Assembly: GCA_964579325.1 (NCBI GenBank)
Contig: CAZOHN010000121.1
Location: 1 to 11,009, forward strand
Length of the DNA stretch: 11,009 nucleotides
Source: CAZOHN01 sp964579325
GTDB taxonomy: Bacteria; Pseudomonadota; Alphaproteobacteria; Rhodobacterales; Rhodobacteraceae
Reading direction: 5' to 3'
Shown: one piece after another, positions 1 to 6,581 of the stretch
Layout: each line of letters opens with the position of its first letter
Position numbering within the stretch: position 1 is the first letter of the stretch
Position numbers and translations under genes: made by a program
Notes under the pieces: generated by a model
Database searches by the model: none
What the model was told of the DNA's origin: nothing
The model's input: only the letters and a program-made list of their open reading frames with translations

Positions 1-458
1 ACGCCCGGCACCTTCCAGCGGGTATCGCCGGTGCCGTTCCCAGCGATGCGGCGGACGGCCGAGACCAGTTCGTGGTAGTAGATGCGCCCATACTCGGGGC
101 CGGTGACGGCGCGCAACTCGGTCCGGCCGTCCTCGGTCTCCAGGGTCTTGATCTGCTCGGCCCGGTGGTTTGTCAGCCCGTACTGCAGGTTGATGCCCGC
201 GAGCGGCGCGGGCAGCTGGCGCAAATAGGCCGCGGGCGCGCCGACGAGGCTCGAGAGCTGGCCAAACGACCAATGCGTCGGCGCAACAGGCGCATCCGTG
301 CCGGGCAGGACGAGGCCCAGCCGCTCGGGGTTGTCGCGGCTCGCCTCGACCCGGATCGCGGCGCTCTCCACGGTGCGGGTGCGGCTGCGCTCGGCCCGGC
401 CCTTGACCGAGGCGAAGAGGTCGTCGAGCGACAGGAAAGAGAAGCCTGCCTGGGACAT
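1..458 (-). CDS. DUF932 domain-containing protein, 5' part only (runs off left edge)
   Basis: The minus strand is open from an ATG at 456-458 to the window edge, giving about 152 residues with no stop. The start reads MSQAGFSFLSLDDLFASVKG. Later segments include HWSFGQLSSLVGAPAAYLRQ and LQYGLTNHR, then GRIYYHELVSAV and a final RWKVPG. This pattern fits the N-terminal half of DUF932 (phage/plasmid-like) proteins, which are roughly 300-400 aa and common on conjugative plasmids, ICEs and phages. Their biochemical role is poorly known. The C-terminal half lies outside the window. The ribosome binding site is weak (AAGTGAC just before ATG). The gene is divergent from the cassette that follows, with 108 bp between them. 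A GTG five bases upstream opens a different frame whose product is low-complexity and Arg/Ser/Ala-rich; I regard it as a shadow. The family call rests on remembered motif resemblance. Confidence 0.8.
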   Translation of the reverse strand, partial: MSQAGFSFLSLDDLFASVKGRAERSRTRTVESAAIRVEASRDNPERLGLVLPGTDAPVAPTHWSFGQLSSLVGAPAAYLRQLPAPLAGINLQYGLTNHRAEQIKTLETEDGRTELRAVTGPEYGRIYYHELVSAVRRIAGNGTGDTRWKVPG

Positions 459-521
459 GTCACTTGCTGGAACGTCAGATTTTGAATAGGCTTTGTTGAT
501 CTGAAGTCAGCGCTTTGAACA

Positions 522-530
522 TGCTATAAT
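522..530 (+). promoter_or_regulatory. Extended -10 promoter for the four-gene cassette
   Basis: The sequence TGCTATAAT is a perfect extended -10 element (TGnTATAAT) in otherwise GC-rich DNA. The hexamer TATAAT is at 525-530 and the expected transcription start is near 537, leaving about 30 nt of leader before the ATG at 567. There is no good -35 hexamer at the usual 16-18 bp spacing, as expected when an extended -10 compensates. A small inverted repeat, CTGA-AG-TCAG at 501-510, lies where the -35 would be and could be an operator half, but it is too short to argue for. All four genes downstream are on this strand with small gaps, so this could drive the whole set. Confidence 0.6.
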
Positions 531-566
531 GAAGGATTAGCACCACGTCACCACGGATGGGAAATC

Positions 567-2723
567 ATGACGAAAGTCAGGGCCGGGTCGACGGACTTTA
601 TTGGCGCCTTCGTCGGGAAGGATCCCGTCGACCTGCGAGATTTTCCATTTCACGCCTCGCTCGGGTCGCTGCAGCCCAAGATCATTCCGAGTCGCGACCA
701 ACTTCCACCGCTTGTCCGCGACCAAGGCACGACAGGACAGTGCACCGGGCATGCGCTGGCCGCTCTGATCGACTTGCAGCGCAGCGTGCGCACCATCGAC
801 CAGTCGGCCAGCGCCGAAATGCTTTACCGGATGGGCGCCTTTCACGATGAAATGACGCAGATCGACGGAACCGCAGCCGCAGCCGATACCGCCGCTCTGA
901 CAGAACGAATGGCGACGAGGCCCGAGGGGCTGCACTCGCTGCGTTCGGTCCTGAAGGGGTTCTATCACCACGGAGTGTGCCTGGATCTGCCACCGGGCAG
1001 CCGAGTGGCAAATCGAGACAGCCGCTGGCCCGCTGCAGTCGACCCGACGGGGACCAGAGTGCAGGTGTTTCCCACTGTAGCTCAGGCCAAGGCGGCTCGT
1101 GGCATCAGTCTGGGGGCCTTTTACCGATTGCAGGCCGTGCTGAATGACTATCACGCTGCGTTAAATGAAACCGGAGGCATCCTCGTTTCCGCCCAGATCC
1201 ACGAAGGCTGGACGGAACCGATGCAGCCAGACATCGACCGGATCGGCGCCTTCGATTTCGAGAAGCTGACAAAGGATGCCCATGCCTTTGTCATTGTCGG
1301 CTATACAGGCGAGGGGTTTCTGGTCCTCAATTCGTGGGGTTCCGGCTGGGGCGGATTTTCCGGTTTGCCGGGTGTGGCACTGTGGGCCTATGGCGATTGG
1401 GCACAGACGGTCTTGGACGGCTGGGTCCTGCGGCTGGCGGTTCCATCGCCGGTCGCCTTCGACTTGTCGGTCGGCGAGCAGGGCTGGCGGCGCAGCCTTG
1501 GGCTGGTCCGAAGTGCCGAGCCGCGCGGCAGCCAGCTGATCGGCCATTACCTGCATCTGGACGATGGCTTTCATGTCAACCGGGGCGCCTTCCCCTCGGA
1601 CGACAAGAGTTGGGCCGTCACCGCCCGCCACCTGCGTCGACCGAAGCCGGTGCCCGGTTCGGCGAAAGCGGTGCCGGGCGCACCCGACGTCCCCGACCGC
1701 CGGGGGGTGCTGCTGTGGATCCCCGGCACGGTCGAGGGGATTGAGGCAGCCGCCAAGGCCGCTGTAGCACGCAAGCCAAGGGCACAGGCGCTTGAGCTCT
1801 ATCCCTACACCTTCTTCTGGTCGCATCTCTTTGTCGACAAGTCGCTGGAGGTGCTGACAACGCTGTTCAAGAGCTGCCTTGACCGCGTCGGCTCCGAGGG
1901 GCCGCAACTTGACGCGTTGATCGAGTCCGATCTGCGTGGGGTCGGCCGCGCGTTCTGGCGCGAGATCGAGAAGTCGGCCCAACGCGCGGTCCGCGGCCCC
2001 ATGGAACTGCCGGACGAGCCGGCCCCCCGGGCCCGCCGTCGCGCCGCGAACGGGGCGCTCCTTGAACCCTTCCGCGACATGCTGCGGCTGTGCGCGGACG
2101 AAGGGCGCGACTTGCACGTGGTCACCGAGGGTGCCGGCGTCCTGGTGTTGCACGAACTGTTGCGTGCCCAGGCCGAGGCGAAGGGCCGCGCGCGTATCGA
2201 TCCGGCTCAGGGCATCGCGACGCTGCATCTGGTACACCCGGCCATCGACATGCAGCGCGCAAGCCGCTTCATATTGCCTCTGGTGGCCGCGCTCAATGCC
2301 GATGACGGGCGGCCACCACGCGCACGTATCCATCACGCCGACGCCGCGCTCGAGGCACGCTGCAGCTTCGGCCTTTACCAGGGCTCGCTGCTGCGGCTGG
2401 TGGCGCGCGCATTCGAGGACAGGCTGGCCGATGCCCATCTGTGCATGCCGCCGCGCGCGCGCCGGAAGCAGGCGCCGACCCATCCCGACAACCCGCCGCG
2501 GACGCTGCTCGGCATGGCCCGGGCGCGATATCACGCCTGCGTTGCGGCGGCCGGGATTGATGTCTCGCGTGCCTTTGTACCGCTCCTGCAGATCAAGGAC
2601 CCTGGCCTGGCAACCGGCCGCGTGCCGCATGGCACCCTGACCGACGACCCGACCATCGACACCCGGATTCACGCAGCCATCATGGACTACCGCCAACACC
2701 GATTTCAGCTGCCGCCCCCTTGA
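567..2723 (+). CDS. Papain-like (C1) cysteine protease with C-terminal alpha/beta-hydrolase-like region
   Basis: This 718-aa protein begins with a papain-family domain over about residues 20-290. The segment RDQGTTGQCTGHA (51-63) holds the oxyanion-hole Gln53 and the nucleophile Cys59, six residues apart as in papain. DAHAFVIVGY supplies His239 and LVLNSWGSGWGG supplies Asn255; the His-Asn spacing of 16 also matches papain. All catalytic residues are present, so the protease should be active. There is no signal peptide, so it is probably cytoplasmic. The remainder (about 378-718) starts with VLLWIPGT and contains HVVTEGAGVLVLHEL (517-531). This resembles the nucleophile elbow of an alpha/beta hydrolase, but with Gly where Ser would be, so it may be inactive or a binding module; this second assignment is tentative. 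A basic linker, PRARRRA (487-493), lies within the C-terminal part. The gene is first in the cassette and ends 24 nt before the next start. The C1 call is firm; the substrate is unknown. Confidence 0.85.
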   Translation: MTKVRAGSTDFIGAFVGKDPVDLRDFPFHASLGSLQPKIIPSRDQLPPLVRDQGTTGQCTGHALAALIDLQRSVRTIDQSASAEMLYRMGAFHDEMTQIDGTAAAADTAALTERMATRPEGLHSLRSVLKGFYHHGVCLDLPPGSRVANRDSRWPAAVDPTGTRVQVFPTVAQAKAARGISLGAFYRLQAVLNDYHAALNETGGILVSAQIHEGWTEPMQPDIDRIGAFDFEKLTKDAHAFVIVGYTGEGFLVLNSWGSGWGGFSGLPGVALWAYGDWAQTVLDGWVLRLAVPSPVAFDLSVGEQGWRRSLGLVRSAEPRGSQLIGHYLHLDDGFHVNRGAFPSDDKSWAVTARHLRRPKPVPGSAKAVPGAPDVPDRRGVLLWIPGTVEGIEAAAKAAVARKPRAQALELYPYTFFWSHLFVDKSLEVLTTLFKSCLDRVGSEGPQLDALIESDLRGVGRAFWREIEKSAQRAVRGPMELPDEPAPRARRRAANGALLEPFRDMLRLCADEGRDLHVVTEGAGVLVLHELLRAQAEAKGRARIDPAQGIATLHLVHPAIDMQRASRFILPLVAALNADDGRPPRARIHHADAALEARCSFGLYQGSLLRLVARAFEDRLADAHLCMPPRARRKQAPTHPDNPPRTLLGMARARYHACVAAAGIDVSRAFVPLLQIKDPGLATGRVPHGTLTDDPTIDTRIHAAIMDYRQHRFQLPPP

Positions 2724-2732
2724 CCCCTATCC

Positions 2733-2739
2733 GGAAGGA
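2733..2739 (+). promoter_or_regulatory. Ribosome binding site of the SGNH-caspase-M15 gene
   Basis: GGAAGGA lies eight bases before the ATG at 2748 and is a good Shine-Dalgarno match in the short gap after the C1 protease gene. It supports the chosen start and translation from a shared transcript. Confidence 0.7.
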
Positions 2740-2747
2740 CGCTCGCC

Positions 2748-5363
2748 ATGACGCGGATTGCCTATGCCGACCTGATGGCCAAACTCGCCGACCCGGCCAC
2801 CGACGAATCTGATCTCGCACCGTACTTCATGCTTGATGAGGCCGCTTCGGACGCTTTCGCCCCGCGCTTTCGCGTCAACCCCGAGACAGTCGAACTCGGC
2901 ACAGGGCCGGGCGCGGCGGCGCGGTCTGCGCTGCTGCTCAATTCGGCCAATACTCTGTCGCGGATGAACCGCTGGCGCAAATTCTCGGCGCGCATGGCCA
3001 AGGGCTATTCCGGCCCGGTCATCGTCGCCGAGGGCGACAGCTGGTGGCAATACCCTATCCTCCTTAAGGACACGATCGACCACCTGTCCGACCCTCGCAG
3101 GAAGGATTCCTTCGCCATCCGCTGCCTGAGCGCCGCCGGCGACCTGCTGTCGCAGATGGAGAAGGACGGCGAGTATCTGACCGAACTAGCGGCCACCCGC
3201 GCCACTATCCTGCTGCTGTCAGGGGGCGGCAACGATCTGTTGCGCAAGGGCCAGCTGGCCGACTGCCTCGAAGCGTTCCGTCCCGGACTGAAACCCACGG
3301 ACTATCTGACCCCGCGGTTCGACGACATCCTGTCTTCGTCGCTGGCCTCCTACGAGCGCATGCTGCGCCGGGTGCACGGGCAGTTCCCCGGTGTGCGCGT
3401 GATCGTACACGGCTATGACTACGCCCTCCCGAAGAACGGCCCCTGGCTGGGCCGGCCGATGGCGAAGCGCGGCATCACTGACCCCGCACTGCAGGCGGCG
3501 ATCACTGTCGACATGATGGACCGCTTCAACCGCAGCCTGCGCCGGATCGTCGAGACGATGCCGCATGTCAGCTACATCGACTGCCGCGGCACGGTCAGTC
3601 GCAACGAATGGCACGACGAGTTGCATCCGAAGAACAGCGGCTACGCCAAGGTCGCGGCCAGGATCGAGGCCGAGATCCGGCGCGTTTCGGCGCGCGCACG
3701 CGGCGCGCTACCGGTGTTCCTGTCGGGGCCCTTTGGGGATGCCGCCACGCTGCAGCGCGCCGCGCAGGCGCTGGAGCCCGAAGACCTCGACCCGGGCACG
3801 GCCGTGCCGCCCGCCGAAGCCAATGCTGCGCCCGAGACGCGCGTCGCGCTGGCCCTGTCACTGCACGTCGGGCTGAACCGGATCGACCCGGCGCATTACG
3901 GCGACGATGGCGAACTGTTCGGCTGCGAGAACGACGCCCGCGCGATGGAACGCCTGGCGCGCCAGCAGGGCTACGAGACGCGGATGCTGCTGACCGAAAA
4001 GGCCACCCGTACCGCCGTCATCACCGAGATCGCCGCCGCCGCCGAACGGTTGCAACCGGGCGACAGCTTCCTGTTCACCATCGCAGCGCATGGCAGCTTC
4101 CTGCCCGACTGGAACGGCGACGAGGCCACGACGCGAGAGGGCGATCTCTTCGACGAGACGCTTTGCCTCTACGACAGCCAGATCGTCGACGACGAGCTGT
4201 CGATATTGTGGACCCTGTTCCGAGAGGGGGTCCGCATCGTCATGGTCGGCGATACCTGCCATTCGGGTAGCCCGGTGCGCGCCTCGCCCTTCGCGCCGCA
4301 GCCGGTTCCGGCCGACCCCACCCTGCGACCCCGACATCTGCCCTTCAACGTCTCGATGCGCACCTTCCGCCAGCACGAGCAGGAATACCGCGCCCGCACG
4401 CTGTCGCTCGCCGGGATTGACGAGCGCGTGCTCGAACGCCCGCTGCCCGGCGCCCCGAAGGCCACCGTTCTGGGTCTCGGCGCCTGCCAGGACGAACAGG
4501 TGGCCATGGACGGGCCCTTCAACGGCGCCTTCACCACCGCGCTGCTGAAGGTCTGGGACGACGGGCGTTTCGACGGTGACTGGCGCAGCTTCCGCCACCT
4601 GATCACGGGCGAAATCAACTCGCCCAGCCAGATCCCCTCGCTCGACACGCAGCTTGTGCCCCAACACGACCGAGGTTTCCTGGCGCAGGTCCCGTTCTCG
4701 CCCTGGCCGCGCGACGCCGGGCCAGCGCCGGAGTCGGCGGTGGCGGCCCCCGCCGTCGCCCGCATGCTGGCCAGCGATACGGCACAGGAAACTGGCACCG
4801 GAGCCGAAATCGACGAACCCGACGACGACACCGGTGTCGAGGCAGCGCAGGCGCGCACCCTCTGGACCCATCGCGCGGCCTTCGAGAGCTTCCATGCCGG
4901 CTTGGGCCTGCGCCACTTCTCGGCGGCCGAACTGCTGGTGCTGGGCGCTGGCCACGGCAACCCGCAGAGTCCTGGCTTCGGGCTGAACGGCTACGCGCCC
5001 CCGGACTTGTGGCCCAACATCGTGCCCGCGATCCGGGCGCTGGACGAGCTGCGCGCGCGTCTCGGGAGGCCGGTCCGGATCACCAGCGCCTTCAGGACCG
5101 ACGCCTACAACGCGACGCTGCCCGGCGCGGCGACGGAAAGCCACCATCGGAACTTCCGTGCGCTGGACTTCGGTGTGGACGGCATTTCGCCGTCCGAGGC
5201 CGGAAACGCGCTGCGCTGGCTTCGTGACGAAAGAGCGCTGTTCAAAGGTGGCATCGGTTTCTACGCAAGTTTCGTGCACATCGATGCGCGCGGAAGCAAC
5301 GTAGTCTTCAGGGGCAAGGACATCGCAATCCCTGCACCCCTGACGGCAAGCCCGTTCCCCTGA
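2748..5363 (+). CDS. Three-enzyme fusion: SGNH hydrolase, caspase-like C14 protease, M15-type zinc peptidase
   Basis: This 871-aa protein carries three catalytic domains in series. Residues about 88-315 form an SGNH/GDSL hydrolase: VIVAEGDSWW with Ser98, Gly131 in SAAGD, SGGGNDLL with Asn162, and DELHPKNSGY with Asp290 and His293, so the whole triad is present. Residues about 364-650 form a caspase/metacaspase-like protease: LSLHVGLN at the first strand, His448 in TIAAHGS, Cys504 in MVGDTCHSGS, and the later GLGACQDEQVA and FTTALL typical of C14. Residues about 700-870 resemble M15 peptidases: RITSAFRT, then S-x-H-x-x-F-x-A-x-D (Ser798, His800, Asp807) and FVHIDARG with His844, giving the expected zinc ligands. 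An acidic, Ala-rich linker (about 650-700) separates the last two. No signal peptide or membrane segment is seen, so the M15 domain, whose relatives usually act on peptidoglycan, would start out cytoplasmic. The domain calls are firm; joint function is inferred to be effector activity. Confidence 0.88.
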   Translation: MTRIAYADLMAKLADPATDESDLAPYFMLDEAASDAFAPRFRVNPETVELGTGPGAAARSALLLNSANTLSRMNRWRKFSARMAKGYSGPVIVAEGDSWWQYPILLKDTIDHLSDPRRKDSFAIRCLSAAGDLLSQMEKDGEYLTELAATRATILLLSGGGNDLLRKGQLADCLEAFRPGLKPTDYLTPRFDDILSSSLASYERMLRRVHGQFPGVRVIVHGYDYALPKNGPWLGRPMAKRGITDPALQAAITVDMMDRFNRSLRRIVETMPHVSYIDCRGTVSRNEWHDELHPKNSGYAKVAARIEAEIRRVSARARGALPVFLSGPFGDAATLQRAAQALEPEDLDPGTAVPPAEANAAPETRVALALSLHVGLNRIDPAHYGDDGELFGCENDARAMERLARQQGYETRMLLTEKATRTAVITEIAAAAERLQPGDSFLFTIAAHGSFLPDWNGDEATTREGDLFDETLCLYDSQIVDDELSILWTLFREGVRIVMVGDTCHSGSPVRASPFAPQPVPADPTLRPRHLPFNVSMRTFRQHEQEYRARTLSLAGIDERVLERPLPGAPKATVLGLGACQDEQVAMDGPFNGAFTTALLKVWDDGRFDGDWRSFRHLITGEINSPSQIPSLDTQLVPQHDRGFLAQVPFSPWPRDAGPAPESAVAAPAVARMLASDTAQETGTGAEIDEPDDDTGVEAAQARTLWTHRAAFESFHAGLGLRHFSAAELLVLGAGHGNPQSPGFGLNGYAPPDLWPNIVPAIRALDELRARLGRPVRITSAFRTDAYNATLPGAATESHHRNFRALDFGVDGISPSEAGNALRWLRDERALFKGGIGFYASFVHIDARGSNVVFRGKDIAIPAPLTASPFP

Positions 5364-5432
5364 CCCTTACGATGATGAGGCGCGACGACCAAACCGCGAG
5401 CGCTCCTCTTTGGAAATGATCGCGAGTTCGCT

Positions 5433-5437
5433 GGAGG
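5433..5437 (+). promoter_or_regulatory. Ribosome binding site that decides the start of the EEP gene
   Basis: GGAGG sits five bases before the ATG at 5443. Two in-frame upstream starts, TTG at 5410 and ATG at 5416, lack a comparable site and would add 11 or 9 residues before the conserved first strand. The ATG at 5443 is therefore preferred. Confidence 0.75.
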
Positions 5438-5442
5438 CATCC

Positions 5443-6573
5443 ATGGATACGTTCAAGCTTTGCGCATGGAACATCGAAAACAGTGATCGAATCGTCCAAG
5501 AGGACGGCGGCCAGCGGCCTCAGGATGAGCATCGGCTTGATGCCATCGCGGAGGAACTACGCGAGATCGATGCCGATATCCTGATGATCTCCGAGGGACC
5601 GAACGGCGAAGCGCGCGCCAAGGCCTTCTTTACTCGGGTTGCGCCCGAGTACGAACTGGTGATCCGGAATTCGGCCAATCGACGAGATTATGGCATTGTC
5701 AACGGTTCGCAATGGATCTGGTTCCTGATCCGCAGGAACATACCGATAACCGGGACTCTTCTGCACCTTGACCGTTGGCGCGCACTGACCGGTCCTGCCT
5801 GGGGGGATCAGCGGCGCGGCACCAAATGGGAAGTTTCTTACCCGGTCTTCAGCGCTGATGCATCGACCCTCCGGTTCCACGTGCCTGGTACGCACGAACA
5901 CCACCGACATCCGCAGGTTCTGCAGGTTGCGATCGACCTTGGCGACAACCGGGTCCAGCACCTTGAAATCATCGGTTGCCACCTCAAGAGCAAGATCAAC
6001 AGGATCAGCCCCAAAGGCGACCCCTATGCTCCCGATTTCTTCGACCAGCAACCCGAACTGGTCGCCAGTGTGATGACCTCACGCATCAAGCTGACGACCG
6101 AGGCGACCGACGTGCGCCATTACATCGACGGCCGCTTCCTGTCCGAGCCTGACGCGGCCATCATCGTCGTCGGCGATCTGAACGACGGGCCCGGCAAGGA
6201 ACGGGTCGAGCGGCGCTTTCTTTACCATGACCTGGTCTCGAACCTGCAGGGCGATGTCTTCTTCGCCCGGCGGTTCCTGAACCACGCGCTGTTCGATTTC
6301 GACGACAGCGCGCGTTGGTCCTACGACCTGAAGCGCGACCGGCTGGACCCTGCGCGCAACCCCCGGATACTGCTTGACCATGTGATGTTCACCCAGAGCC
6401 TGACAGGCGCGGACAGGTCGGGTGCGGCCGCCTTTCGTGCGCGCAGCGGCGGCGGGAAGGTCGAGCATGAAGTTCACCACCGGGTCGCGGCCCGGCGCCC
6501 GCGTTCGGCCCGGACTTCGGATCACCGCGCTGTGTCGATGGTCTTCGACCGGCGGGGCGCGTCGATGTCCTGA
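5443..6573 (+). CDS. Endonuclease/exonuclease/phosphatase (EEP) family hydrolase
   Basis: From the ATG at 5443 the product is 376 aa, and the hallmark EEP motifs appear in order. FKLCAWNIEN has Asn10. ADILMISEGPN has Glu51, the metal ligand usually seen in LQE. IIGCHLKSK has His180, IIVVGDLNDGPG has Asp245 and Asn247, ILLDHVMF contributes Asp312, and TSDHRAVSMVF has Asp360 and His361. This is the full catalytic set of the DNase I/exonuclease III/phosphodiesterase superfamily, whose members cut nucleic acids or hydrolyse phosphoesters and need a divalent metal. The sequence does not tell nuclease from phosphatase. No signal peptide or membrane segment is visible, so it should act in the cytoplasm. 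It starts 79 nt after the fusion gene and ends eight bases before the KAP gene, so it is probably co-transcribed and translationally close to the latter. Its setting suggests a nuclease effector, which is inference. Confidence 0.87.
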   Translation: MDTFKLCAWNIENSDRIVQEDGGQRPQDEHRLDAIAEELREIDADILMISEGPNGEARAKAFFTRVAPEYELVIRNSANRRDYGIVNGSQWIWFLIRRNIPITGTLLHLDRWRALTGPAWGDQRRGTKWEVSYPVFSADASTLRFHVPGTHEHHRHPQVLQVAIDLGDNRVQHLEIIGCHLKSKINRISPKGDPYAPDFFDQQPELVASVMTSRIKLTTEATDVRHYIDGRFLSEPDAAIIVVGDLNDGPGKERVERRFLYHDLVSNLQGDVFFARRFLNHALFDFDDSARWSYDLKRDRLDPARNPRILLDHVMFTQSLTGADRSGAAAFRARSGGGKVEHEVHHRVAARRPRSARTSDHRAVSMVFDRRGASMS

Positions 6574-6581
6574 CGAACCGG

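Noticed and set aside
72..485. Plus-strand 137-codon open frame over the left flank
   Set aside because: It is antisense to a better frame with clear DUF932 features, and its composition is Ala/Arg/Gly-rich with no recognisable motif.
537..1154. Minus-strand 205-codon frame opposite the C1 protease gene
   Set aside because: It is antisense to the catalytic Cys region of a well-supported protease and shows no domain motif; a shadow of GC-rich coding DNA.
1161..2699. Minus-strand 512-codon open frame opposite the C1 gene
   Set aside because: It is long but mirrors a confirmed coding frame; the product is low in secondary-structure pattern and has no motif. Long antisense frames are common at this GC content.
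3858..5279. Minus-strand 473-codon open frame opposite the caspase-M15 region
   Set aside because: It is antisense to two domains with intact catalytic motifs; no family features were recognised in it.
5410..5442. Upstream TTG (5410) or ATG (5416) as start of the EEP gene
   Set aside because: Neither has a good ribosome binding site, while the ATG at 5443 has GGAGG at ideal distance and begins right at the conserved first strand.
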